Assembly (NCBI RefSeq): GCF_028372415.1
Contig: NC_092873.1
Span: forward strand, 352,139,890-352,203,889
Reading direction: 5' to 3'
From: Notamacropus eugenii
Lineage: Eukaryota > Chordata > Mammalia > Diprotodontia > Macropodidae
Length of the DNA: 64,000 bases
In this document: positions 1-11,380 of the stretch, piece by piece
How positions within the stretch are numbered: position 1 is the stretch's first letter
Layout of the letters: the number at the start of each line of letters is the position of its first letter
Translations under genes and position numbers: made by a program
The notes under the pieces: generated by a model
Told to the model about the DNA's origin: nothing
Databases searched by the model: none
What the model saw: the letters and a program-made list of their open reading frames with translations, nothing else

Positions 1-332
1 CATCCATGGGACCCCAGACTACCTGGCAACACCTGGATGCTACCCTCAGTCTTTTTCTGTATTTAAGTTCCATCTCGCCTCCCTGAAGGTGCTCAGATTC
101 AATCCAGCTCAGATTCTGTCGAGCTGAGATTCTATTTGGTGCGCTTGTGAATATAACCATTACAAATGCTTAGGCTCCTTAAGAGTCAACCCAATATGGC
201 GGATCTTTAATATACTTTGTTTTTCTTTGGCTTTAAGAAGGCTTGAGTAGAATTCATTTGAGCAGGACCCAGCGTGTGAGTATTTTGGGGTACAACACCC
301 CTAACCTCAGATAGAGCACTGCTCCTGGACAT

Positions 333-445
333 GTATTAGTTGTGTGACCCTGGGCAAGTCACTTAACCCCAATTGCCTCCAAAAAAAAGAAAGAAAAAAA
401 GAAAGGAAGAAAGAAAGGAAGAAGAGAAAGAAAAAAGAAAGAAAG
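333..445 (+). repeat. SINE 3' part with expanded (A/G)-rich tail
   Basis: GTTGTGTGACCCTGGGCAAG and ACTTAACCCCAATTGCCTCC are CORE-SINE sequence. The tail has become an AAAGA/AAGG purine tract to 445. Confidence 0.75.
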
Positions 446-779
446 AAGCCCATGGAATCAGTCAGGAGACTTGACTTCTAATTCCAATTTTTGATATTTA
501 CCGTGTGGCCATTGACAAACTATTTAAGTTCTCTGGACTTAGACTCAGAAGACCTGTGAGAGTCTTTCCATTTCTAGATCCGATGAGCTCCTATGAACAA
601 TATAGGCAGGCCTAGCCCATATATGTTTGTATTCCATACTTGTATTCTTTATCTCAGAGGGGTGTTAGAGGAAAAGTACTCTAGAAAAATTTGAAGTAAT
701 ATAGAATGCCTGAAAGACAGCATGGCACAGTGGAAAGCTTGAGAATAATCATAATAACCATAATAATAGCATTTATATA

Positions 780-960
780 GCAATTTAAGTTTTATGAAGC
801 AATTTACATGTACTGTTTTGTTTGAACTTCACAATAACCCTATGAAGTAGATTCTATTATTAGCCAGATTTTATAGATGAGTAAACTGTGATAGAGAAAA
901 GATTAAATGAATTGCCCAAGATTATACCGCCTAAGGCAGGATTTTTGTTCTTTCTGGCTC
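780..960 (-). mobile_element. MIR-type SINE, antisense
   Basis: CTTCACAATAACCCTATGAA, TTATAGATGAGTAAACTGTG and AATTGCCCAAGATTATACCG. Confidence 0.65.
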
Positions 961-1979
961 TTAAGATGAGTATTTTATCCACTGTACCATCTAGCCCTTG
1001 AACCTGGAATTAGGGGAGACCAAATGCTGCCTCAGATATTTAGTGTGATTTCAGGCTTAATCTCTAAGGTCTCAGTTTCCCTATATGTAAAATGAAGGGC
1101 TTGAACCTGATGGCTTCTAAGGTCTCATTCAGCTCTAAATCGATCATTTTCATTTGTTTCATGGTAAGCAGGGGCTTATTGTATGGAGAGGAGGGCACAT
1201 GCCAAGCTAACTTGGGGGAAGAAAGCCTGCTCAGAGAGAAACCTGAGAATCCTTGAATTGGCAAAATGACCTCCTATGGAAGAGGCAAAGTGCAAAGCAA
1301 GACTGTTAACAAGTCAATTAATGCCCATTTCCAAAGACATTTCTCATACTTGCTATACAAGACATTCCATTCTCTCTCTTGCCTCGTACTTCATACAGGC
1401 TGGCCCCCAATACCTACCAGGTTCTGCCTCTTGGAATCCCTTGTTTTCTTATAAGATTAACTCAAGTGCTGCCTATTCTACAAACAGGACTTTCCTGATT
1501 CCCTTCGTTGTTATTGATACTTTCCTACCATTACTCCAAAATGGCTTTGTCTTTTTTTTTTGTATAGTACTCTCTCTAGGCTACTTCCCTAACTTGGATT
1601 TGTGTTCAAAAGTTGGGTCTCCCCAGGGCAGCTTGCTACTAACTTGGGTTCTAGGGGTTGCCCTGTGGGTCCCTGCTCCTGCTACTATAACCCACAAGTC
1701 TCACACCCCCAGTGTTCTCTCTTAACAATCATTCAGTAGACATAATAGTTTTCATTTTTTTGTAATACAATTATAATTTAATTTTTTCCAATCACACATA
1801 AAGACAATTTTTAATATTCTTTTTTAAAAACTTTGAGTTTCAAATTCTCTTTCTCCTTCTCCCCTTTTCCCTCCCTGAGATGGTAAGCAGTTTGATATAG
1901 GTTATAGTTATGCAATCATGCAAAATACATTTCCATATTAGTCATCAGACACAACAGCTTTTAGCAAAGATATTTACTA

Positions 1980-2097
1980 AAAAAGTAGCTATGAAAGGGC
2001 TATAAAACTGTGCATAGCCTTTGACACAGCAATACCACTACTAGGTCTATATCCTCAAGAGATCAAAGAAAAAGGACCTATATGTGACAAAAAAAAA

Positions 2098-2157
<60 letters not shown>

Positions 2158-2760
2158 ATATAGCAGCTCTTTCTGTAGTGGCAAAGAATTGGACATCAAC
2201 AGGATGTCCATCAATTGGAATGGCTAAAGAACCTGTGATATATGATTATAACGGAATACTATTTGTTCTTTAAGAAGTGACAAGTGGGCTGATTTCAGAA
2301 AAACCTGGAAAGGTTTACATGAACTAATACATAGCGAAGTGAGCAGAACCAGAAGAACACGGTGTACAGTAACAGTAATATTGTACAATGATCAACTGTG
2401 AATGACTTAGTTATTCTCAGCAATACAATGATTCAAGATAATCCCAAAGGATTCATGATGGAAAATGCTATTCATCTCCAGAGAAAGGATGGAGTCTGAA
2501 TGCAAATTGAAGCATACTATTTTTCCCTTTATTTTTCTTTACTTTTTTCTTGATCTGTGTTTTCTTTCACAGCATGACTAATATAGAAATATGTTTTACA
2601 TGAGTGCACATATATAACTTATATAAAATTGCTTACTACCTCAGAGAGGGGATAGAAGAGGGAAGGAGGGAGAAAATTTGAAAACCAAAATTAAAAAGAA
2701 TGAATATTTAAAATTGTTTTTACATGCAATTGAGAATAAAAAAATTAATTAAAATAGTAG
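1980..2760 (+). mobile_element. L1 3' end, interrupted by a (TA)n tract
   Basis: The copy carries the typical marsupial L1 terminal sequence: CACAGCAATACCACTACTAGG, then AGCAGCTCTTTCTGTAGTGG, GTGAGCAGAACCAGAAGAAC, and an A-rich end near 2740. It is 5'-truncated. The (TA)n microsatellite sits within it. Confidence 0.8.
2097..2155 (+). repeat. (TA)n microsatellite
   Basis: About 29 uninterrupted TA units after an A-run inside the L1 fragment. Confidence 0.95.
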
Positions 2761-2906
2761 CTATAAAACATTCCCCTATAAACTTGAGGTCCAGTTTCCC
2801 AATAATACATATACCAGTCATAGGAAGAGCAACCACAGTCTTAGAGTACAATGATAATGAGGTACCTATGTAAGGAACATGTGGCCAAATCTACCCATAC
2901 TCTAGA

Positions 2907-3108
2907 CTGGGGTGGGGAACCTGTGGTTTCGAGGCTATATGTGGCTCTCTAGGTCCTCAAGTATGGTTCTTTGAGTGAATCCAAACTTCACAGAACAAAT
3001 CCCCTTAATAAAAGGATTTGCTCTGTAAAACTTGGACTCATCAAAAGACCCCACCCAAGGACCTGGAAGGCCACATGTGGCCTCAAAGACACAGGTTCCC
3101 CACTCCTG
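2907..3108. mobile_element. Non-autonomous hAT transposon, copy 1
   Basis: A 202-bp near-palindrome with ends CTGGGGTGGGGAACC and GGTTCCCCACTCCTG. Imperfect 8-bp flanks (ACTCTAGA / CTTCTAGC) suggest an old target-site duplication. The core contains AATAAAAGGATTTGCTCTG, shared with copy 2. Confidence 0.8.
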
Positions 3109-3374
3109 CTTCTAGCACTTCAGAGCTTGAAAAGTCTTTCTGTCCTAGTAGAGTTCTTACAAACCTCCCACCAAGGTATAGGATCTCTGTTGGGTAGGTT
3201 GTTTAGGTATCTTAGGTTGAACCTTCAGGCACTGGATGGGATGTTTCCTCCTTCCAGGTGAGTAACTTTGCTGCTATGTAATGGTCAATGGAGGGTTCTT
3301 AGGAAAGATGTTCCTATTTCATAAAGAGAGTACTGAATGTGAACACATGATTAATAAACACCTCATTACTTCTT

Positions 3375-4170
3375 TTTAAACTAATATTTTATTTTTCCCC
3401 AATTGAATGTCAAAGCAATTTAAACATTCATTTTTGAAAATTTTGAGTTCCAAATTCTCTTCCTCCTTCCTTCCCCTACCTCCAATCTAAGCTGGTAAGC
3501 AACTAGATATAGGTTATACATGTGCAAAAACATATTTCCATGTTGGTCATTTTGTGCAAAAAACAGACTAAAAACACACACACAAAGTGAAAAATAGTGT
3601 GCTTTAATCTGCATTTTCATCATGAGGATTGTCTTGGATCATTGCATTTCAGGGAGTAGTTGTCATTCTTGGATGATCATCGTACAATATTGTTCTTACC
3701 ATGCTCTCCTGGTTCTGCTCATTTCACTCTGTATCAGTCCATGTAAGCCTTTCCAGGTTTTGCTGAAATCATCCTATTCATCATTTCTTATAGCACAATA
3801 GTATTCCATTACAATCATATACTTGTTTAGCCATTCACCAGCTGATGCACATTCCCTCAATTTCTAATTCTTTGCCACCACAAAAAGAGCTGCCATAAAT
3901 ATTTTTGTGTAAATAGGTCTTTTTCCTTTTTTAAAAAATCTCTCTGGGACACACACTTAGTAGAGGTATCCCTGGGTTAAAAGGTATGTAGTTTTATAGC
4001 CCTTTGGGTGTGGTTCCACATTGTTCTCCAAAATGGTTAGATCAGTTCACAAATCCACCAACAATGCATTCATGTTCCAATTTTTCCACATCTCCTCCAA
4101 CATGCACCATTTTCCTTTTCTGTCATATTAGCCACTCTGATAGGTGTGAGGTGATCCCCACACCTCATCA
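3375..4170 (-). mobile_element. L1 3' end, antisense
   Basis: Reverse complement of the same L1 terminal sequence: T-rich head, TTTTGAGTTCCAAATTCTCT, GTTCTGCTCATTTCACTCTG, AAATGGTTAGATCAGTTCAC. 5'-truncated. Confidence 0.8.
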
Positions 4171-5108
4171 TTTCTGTGATCTACTCTTTGCTTTCTGTAT
4201 TGTGGAGGGGGAGATGAAACCAAATCCCCATCCCAACATGTAAATACTTCTAATTTACTTATTTACACGTATGTTGATTCTCCCCAGGAGAATACAAACT
4301 CCTTGAGGTTAGGGACAATTTCATTCTTTCATCTTTCTGAATCCCCAATGCCTAGCACAGTGGCTGATACTTATTAAATGCTTATTGAATTCAATGGCAT
4401 GATTCTCTGGCTTGGACTCTCCATTCCGAAAGGGAAATTGAGTCTCATTCCTCCCCCCATCCACAATCCAGGATACTTTTACTCTAGTCCTTTCCTCTAC
4501 TTCATCCCTTTTGTCAGCTAACCCTGTCCTTCCTGTCCTTCCAGGCCCTATTCTCCTCCTTCAGGAAACCTTCCCTGATTTCCCCCCGCACTTCTTCTTC
4601 AATGTCCCCAGGTTTGGCATCCAAAGCTCTGTTCCTCTGGCTTTTGTACTAGCTCCAGGACTTAGGGTATGTTTTGTCTCTCCTATCAAAATGGAAGGGA
4701 TAGAGTTGAATCACAGAATCTTACAGAGGTAGTAATCTACCTTGATAGTAATCTAATTCAATCACTTTTCCAGTGCAGGAATCTTTTCTTTGGGGCCCCT
4801 GATAATTGTTCAGACTCTGCTTGAGCACCCCCAGGAACAGGCAATTCAATACTTCCCAGGGCAGTACATTCCATTCCTGGGGAGGTCTCATTGTTAGGGA
4901 GTCCCTCATGTAGCTTCCTTGTACAGGGCTTAGTTATGCCCCACTGAAGCTATGTAGAATAAGTCTATCCTGTATTACACATGACAGCCCCTTTTCAGCT
5001 CCCTTTCAGTCAATCTTATGTGATAAGATGTTAAGTCTTCTCATGATCACTGTACTCTGGCCACAAACCATTTCGTTACTGCTGTTCCTAAAATGTGGCA
5101 TTCTTAAC

Positions 5109-5572
5109 TGTGATGTTAAAAAATTTAAGACACAATTTCTGGACAATTAATCATTTTATTAATGATGCTAGTATTTTAATAAAAGGTCAGAGGCATTCTT
5201 GAATGCTAAAGACAGTCATGGCAGCAGGCTCATGGCTTATATGTCCTTGGAAGAGAGATGCTCCTAAGGTTAGCAATCAACTCTGATTGGTTAACAATTA
5301 ATGAAAGAATGAATATTACAGTAAAGGGCTGGACTCCTTCTAATTATGTCATTTACTTCTAAGTTGCCCCCAGCCTTGGACAATCTAAACAAAGAATTTG
5401 CCCCAACCCAAAACTGAGTAGATGGTTGGCTGCAGTATGACCAAGATTAAAGAGAGTTAACTTAACCTCATTATCAGTAATGAGTAAAGTACAGGAAACT
5501 GAACTTTGAAATGAGGATTATAGAAAGGGGGGAAACTTTGGATCTCCCCAAATCATTGGTTGTTAATAATCA
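5109..5572 (-). mobile_element. Solo LTR fossil, copy A
   Basis: Similar along its length to 8903-9398. Read on the minus strand it has a TATA-like box followed by an AATAAA, the usual LTR order. No internal retroviral region is recognisable next to it. Family not assigned; divergence between the copies suggests considerable age. Confidence 0.55.
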
Positions 5573-5708
5573 TTTATCTCAAAACGGAATACAATACTTG
5601 AAATGTGGTTCGTCAGGACAGAGTCCAGTTTATTCTGCCTCTGTTCAACCTAATGCCAAATTAGCATTTTCTGAGATCATATTACGTCATTGATTCATAT
5701 TGATTGGC

Positions 5709-5895
5709 ATTGCTGAGTCCTTTCAGTCATGTCTGACTCTTTGATAAATTCTTTTTTTCTTTTTTGGAGGAGAGGCAAGGCAATTGCCCAGGGGTCACAC
5801 AGTTAATAAGGGTCGGAAGTCGGATTAAACTCAGGAAGATGAGTCAGTCTGACTCTGGGCCAGGCACTCTATCCACTGCACCACCTGACTGCCTA
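5709..5895 (-). mobile_element. CORE-SINE with RTE-type tail (Mar-1-like)
   Basis: TTTCAGTCATGTCTGACTC at the left is the RTE/BovB-type tail. CTCTATCCACTGCACCACCT at the right is the tRNA-like head, antisense. Confidence 0.75.
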
Positions 5896-6779
5896 GTTCA
5901 TTAAAATCCCCAAATCTTTTCCACATGGGTTGCTGTTAAGTCACATCTCCCTCAACCTGATTTTATGCAGATAATTTTTTTTTTTGGACCAAAGTGGAGG
6001 ATTTTGTGGTAAAATTTGACATTCCTCCATTAGAATTCTTCTCCAATGGCTCCACCATGACAAATGACCCTGAGTTCTCAAAGGTTATGCCAGCCTGTCA
6101 AAAGACTCTGTGTCTATCACCAAAGGAATTCCCTAGTTAACATTGGGAAACTTTGTCACTAGAGAATTAGTGGTAGTTTTTGCTTTTCAGTCACAGAAAC
6201 CCATGACTGTCTACTACGGCAGAGGGATCTGCTGACTTTACTGGTGGCAAGACAGCTTACACACTGTATTCTGGAGATTTAAAGTCTAAATTTCTTCTTC
6301 TTATGTACGGTCCATCACTCAGACCTTTCTAGATTCTTTTACAGCTTGGTGTCTGTTAAGCCTCATACTCCAACATCCTGGATACTCTATGAGGACTATA
6401 GAGCTCCTAGCACAACGGAGCCACCTTCCATTAAAATGTGCTTCAGTTTTTGTCTGAGTTTTCTACACACTTCTTGACTTGTCGCTCATGGTTTATCTTG
6501 ACAACTGTCACATCCATGCCAGATAAAGTATAAAATTGGGGCACCAGAATTGAGATAATATTTGTAAAGCATTTTGCAAACCTCAAAGTGCTAGACATAT
6601 GCTAGCTCTTATTCTTTTCTTTTTAAAGCTATTATTATCTTCAAAAAGATTTCTGATTTTAGTTTTGCAAGCTGCAGGGTTGAGAGGAACAGTTGCCTTC
6701 TTCCCTTGTGCATTGGAAGGAAGGTGTTGATTTCCAAATGCCCAAGCTTCATAGAAGGCTGCTCTCCTAAGCAGGTGAT

Positions 6780-6965
6780 CACTGTTTCCCACTGGCTCTG
6801 GAGTCAAAGGACCTGGGTTCAAATTCTGCTTCTCACACTATGCTCTATGTGGCAAGCTCCTTATTCTGCCTGGCCTCACTTTTCTCATCTGTAGAATGAA
6901 GGAGTCATACTAGATCAAATGAGACAACATATGTAAAGGTTCTTTTGCAAATTTTAAGGCATTCT
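6780..6965 (+). mobile_element. MIR/Ther-1-like SINE
   Basis: CTCTGGAGTCAAAGGACCTG, then CACTTTTCTCATCTGTAGAATG and ATGAGACAACATATGTAAAG, the order of a MIR-type element. Confidence 0.6.
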
Positions 6966-6972
6966 CTTTGTT

Positions 6973-7215
6973 TGGTCATTTCAGTTTTGTCCAGCTCTTT
7001 GTGACTCCATTTGGGGTTTTCTTGGCAAAGATACTGAAGTGGTTTGCCATTTCCCTCTACAGTTCATCTTACACTGAGGAACTAAGGCAAACAGGGTTGA
7101 GTGACTTGCCCAAGGTTACACAGCTAGTAAGTGTCTGAGGCCAGATTTGAACTCAGAAAGAGGAGTCTTCCTGACTCCAGGTATGGCATTCTATCCACTT
7201 TGCTACCTAGCTGTT
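6973..7215 (-). mobile_element. CORE-SINE with RTE-type tail (Mar-1-like)
   Basis: GGTCATTTCAGTTTTGTCCA, CCATTTGGGGTTTTCTTGGC, ACACAGCTAGTAAGTGTCTG and ATTCTATCCACTTTGCTACC, antisense and nearly full length. Confidence 0.85.
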
Positions 7216-8902
7216 GGCAAGGCACTCTATACATGTTAGGTATTATTACATTACTTCTGTTCTGTTCCAGCTCTAGACATATGATCCTATGGCTAGGAAA
7301 ATGTTTCTGTAAGACAGAGACTTTCCTGGGTGAGACATTCCAACATCCTATTCCTTCAACTCCCTCAACACCAGGGGTTCTTACTTTTATGTGTGTCATG
7401 GACCCCTTTGGCAGTCTGGTAAAGCCTATAGACCCCTTCTCAGAATAATGTTTTTAAATGCAGAAAACACATAGGTTTGCAAAGAAAACCAATAATTATT
7501 GAGCATAAAGATATAATTTTTTCACATCCAAGTTCATAGACCCTTCTGAAATCTATCCAGAAACTCCCAGGGCCAAACTATTGCCCCTAAGGAACAGGAT
7601 GGTCACTTGCACCTTCTAGGAGCAACCCCTAGAGGGCAGTGTCACACAACAATTAGCTTTCCTCGTCCATTTACTGAATTCGATTCCCTTTCTCTGCCCA
7701 TTGATTTTCTTCAGTCAGATCTGGGGCTCTCTCTGTTCTGCTGCTGGAAGAGGAGATGGAGACAGGCAAAAGTCCACCCCAGGAGTAAAAGGTGACCTAC
7801 ACCCTGGCGCTTAAATAAGCAGACCAGGCAATGGGTGTCAGCAGGATTCAGGTTAGAAACATCTGCAAATGAACACGGCTCCATCAGTGTCTGGCTCTGC
7901 TGGTTAGTTCAACTGAATAAAGGTCATCAGACCAGAGTAGAGTCCCTTGCATAGAGTAGGTGCTTAATAGTTGTCTTTTATTAGATTAGATTGGATTGCC
8001 CGAACAAATCACTCCCTGCCTGACATCTTCTTGTCTGGTGAGATGAGAATATATGGCTTAGTACAACCCATTGTAGATAATGAGAAGACAGGTCCGATTC
8101 AATGCTCTCTCTTCCAGGAAACATTCCCTACTCTCTATAGTTGATGATGACATTCTCCCTCCTCAGATATCACTTTAATTTGTACCTCTCTAGTGCATGT
8201 ATCATGTTATACTTCAAACCATATAAACAATATGTATGTTGGCATCTTCTCTCCCCATTGATTGATGTCAATAAACCTGACATTGGGCTAGATGGTAAGG
8301 ATACAAATAGAAAAAAATGCAACAATCTCTACACTCAAGAAGCTTATGTCTATTGAGGGGAAATATACAGAATAAATACAGAATATGCACAGAATACAAA
8401 TAATATAATAGAAATATACAAAATATATACAGAATAAATAAATGTATGCAAAATATCTTGAATAAATACAAGATAATTAAATAACAGGGAATGGGGGGCA
8501 CTGCAGTTGGGGAGGATCAGAAAAGGCTTCCTGTAGAAGAAAACACTTGAGCTTTGTCTTGAAGGAAGAGAGATGCTCTCTGAAGAGGAGCCGAGGAGGG
8601 AGTCCATTCCAAGTAGGGGAAATAGCACAGAGGGGAGGGATAGAGAGCCACACGAAAGGAAAAATACCAGTTTGGTTGAGAATGTGGGAATGGGAATTAT
8701 ATACAATGAAGTCGAAAAGATAAGTTGAGACTGGGTAGGGAAGGGCTTTAAATGCTTGTGTTTTATCCTTACTAAGCAGGGTAGAGACATGGTCACATCT
8801 TCACATTAGGCATATCACATTAGCAGTCTGTGGAGACTAGATTGAAGTGGGAAGAGACTTGAGACAAGATCACTGCAGTATTTAGGTGAAAGATAAGGGG
8901 GC

Positions 8903-9398
8903 TGTGACATACACAGTTTCTGGGTAATTAATCATTTTATTAATAATGTTAGCATTTTATTAATAAAAAAATGGTCATTTAGCAGTCTCTCTCTGGGAAC
9001 AAAGACAGTCATGGCAGTGGGCTCATGGTTTATATGGTGTTGGAAAAGTGGGTGCTCCAGAGTGTGGCAGTCAATGATAGCTGAACTTAACAAAGAGAAA
9101 TAGGCTCATTCCAATGAGGGACTGGGAAAGTGACATCTTGTCACTCTTAGACCAAGGCACTACCTCTATACCGAGACCACTCACAGCCTTGGGCAACCTA
9201 GGCAGAGGATCTACCTCTCCCAAAGTAGCTTGAGTGAAAGCAGGAATTCATTTTAGATTAGAAGTCTGACCTAGTTGCTTTGGAGTAGCACTACCCAGAA
9301 TGAAGAGAATGTTAATCCTATCTTCCATCTGTCTTTTTAGGACAAGGAAATAAAACAGAGAAAAAAGCTAGGGTCTCTCCAATTTTAATAACTGGCCA
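8903..9398 (-). mobile_element. Solo LTR fossil, copy B, nested in an older repeat
   Basis: Same family and orientation as the LTR at 5.1 kb. The flanking sequence on both sides belongs to one older interspersed repeat, so this LTR inserted into it. No internal part is seen. Confidence 0.6.
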
Positions 9399-9974
9399 TT
9401 AATATGAGAGAGAAGGGATAAAACTAAGATAGATGCTGTATAAGTAGAGAAGGGGTCAAACTTAAAGAGATATTGTAGAGGTAGCACCAATATTTGCCAA
9501 CTCATTAGATATGTGGGGTTAAGTGAGAGTGAGGTGTTGAGAATACAAGCTTAGGGATACAATAAATTAGAAAAATGTTACTTGACTAATGGGCTGAAAT
9601 AGGTATGTTGGGAAGAGGAGTGGATTTTGGAGGAAAGATAATGCGTTCTGTTTTGGGTAGATTGAGTTTGAGATGTCTCTGGGATATTTAGTTTCCTATG
9701 TTGAATAGACAGTTTGATCATGGAGGACTGAAGCTTGGAAGCTTGAAATCATCTGTGTAGAGATGATAATGAAGCCCATGGAAGCCAAGAGTAAATGGGG
9801 AGAGAGAAGAGGGTCCAGGATATGCCCTTGGGAATACCTGAAGCTAGAAAGTTGCTATGGATGATGAATCAGTAACAGATACATAGAAAATGGTCAGGTA
9901 GGAGAAAATCAGTGGAGCAATGTCATACAAATACAGACAGAAGAGATTATCCAGGAGGACTGAGTGAGGGGTAG

Positions 9975-10195
9975 TAGTTGAGTCATTTCAGTCTTGTCCA
10001 ACTCTTTATGACCCCATTTGGGGTTCTTGATGATGCTGGAGTGATTTGCCATTTCCTTCTCCAGATCATTTTACAGATAAGGAAACTGAGGCAAGGTTAA
10101 ATGACTTACTCAGGATCACACAGCTAGTAAATAGGTGGGTTTGGATTTGAACTCAGGTCTTCCAGCCTCCAGGCCACTTCATCAACTAGCTGGAG
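9975..10195 (-). mobile_element. CORE-SINE with RTE-type tail, inserted in an older repeat
   Basis: GTTGAGTCATTTCAGTCTTG, CCCCATTTGGGGTTCTTGAT and GGATCACACAGCTAGTAAAT. The surrounding 8.3-10.4-kb repeat resumes on both sides. Confidence 0.85.
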
Positions 10196-10679
10196 TATAG
10201 AGAGAATGTCAAATTCAGGAGAGGGGTCAAGAAGGTTGAGGACTGAGAAAAGATCATCAGATTTATCAAATAAGAGATAACTAGAAACTTTGGAAAGAGA
10301 AGTTTCAGTTGAGTGATGGGGTCAGGACCTAGTCTGCACTGGGTGAGTGAGAAGGTAGAGATAATGAGGAGTTTGGCTAGAAAGAAGAGATATAGGACAA
10401 CAGTTAATGACTTCTGGACAATAAATCACCTGAGGGTGGGAATCATCTTATCTAAACATCTCTAACTCCTAGCACTGTGCTCTGCATGCTACAGACTCTT
10501 AATAAGTATCTTTTGTATCCATTTGCATTGTACCTACTTCACAAGGCAGAGAGGAAGACACCACAGAAATGGGAATTAAGTGTTGGTTTGGCTATGGTTA
10601 TCATTATATTATTAAATTAATATGACCACTTAGAGGGCTGTTGTGAGTCTCCTATAAGACAACATGTATAAAGTGTTTT

Positions 10680-10885
10680 CAGTATGGTGTAGTGTAAAGA
10701 GAACTGGATTTAGAATCAAAAGAACTGACTTCGAATCCTGCTTTTGCTACTTGTCACCCCTGTAATCACAAGTAAGTCTTCTCCCCTCTCTGAGTCTTTG
10801 CATGCTCTCCTGTAAAATTAAGGGGTCCAATTGGATGATATCTAATCATCTTCTGTCTCTGACATTCTATGATCCCATAAAAACC
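10680..10885 (+). mobile_element. MIR/Ther-1-like SINE
   Basis: AGTATGGTGTAGTGTAAAGA, ATCAAAAGAACTGACTTCGA, TGTCACCCCTGTAATCACAA. Moderately diverged. Confidence 0.55.
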
Positions 10886-10959
10886 ACCATTATTATTATA
10901 AGCTTCATATATGTTATGATGTATGAGAGAGATGATGGGACACCAATAGGAGTGCACTC

Positions 10960-11380
10960 AGGGCAAGAGAGAATGTTCAAAACTCACAGAAGTCTTCACT
11001 TTGGAAGTTCAATCAAGACCATCTATGACATTCTTAGCTTTCCTAAGCAATACAATGATCCAAGACAATTTCAAAAGACTTGCGATGGAAACTGCTATCC
11101 GTATCCAGAGAAAGAACTATGGAGTCTGAACGCAGACTGGAGCATACGATTTTCACTTTTGTTGTTTTTTTTCTTTCTCATGGTTTTTCCCTTTTGTCCT
11201 AATTCTTCTTTCACAAGATCAGCAATGTAGAAATATGTTTAACAGATTGTACATGTATAACCTATATCAGATTGTTTGCTCTCTTGGGGAGCGAGGGGAG
11301 AAAGAAAAATTTGGAATTCAAAATCTTACAAAAATGAATGTTGAAAATTATCTTTACATGTAATTGGGGAAAAAAATACT
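10960..11380 (+). mobile_element. L1 3' end
   Basis: AAAGAACTATGGAGTCTGAA, ATGTTTAACAGATTGTACAT and TTATCTTTACATGTAATTGG mark the last 400 bases of a marsupial L1, followed by an A-run. Confidence 0.75.

Larger units (their letters stand above)
8255..10390 (+). repeat. Old interspersed repeat, about 1.4 kb without its insertions
   Basis: It contains the phrases common to a widespread amniote repeat: AAGGCTTCCTGTAGAAGAA, CTTGAAGGAAGAGAG, AGTCCATTCCAAGTAGGGG, then TAGATTGAGTTTGAGATGTC, AATACCTGAAGC and GTCAAGAAGGTTGAGGACTG. An LTR (8903-9398) and a SINE (about 9975-10190) are inserted. I do not recall the family name with certainty. Confidence 0.55.

Noticed and set aside
1276-1725. 149-codon open frame on the plus strand
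   Set aside because: No coding signature or homology; no splice sites or promoter. Judged a chance frame in sequence next to SINE remnants.
8350-8796. 148-codon minus-strand frame rich in Ile/Leu/Tyr
   Set aside because: It is the complement of an ATACAGAATA-like simple stretch in an old interspersed repeat.
5109-9398. A possible provirus bounded by the two similar LTRs
   Set aside because: The LTRs are in the same orientation, but the second is nested in an unrelated older repeat and the sequence between is SINEs and other non-viral DNA, so they are independent solo LTR fossils.
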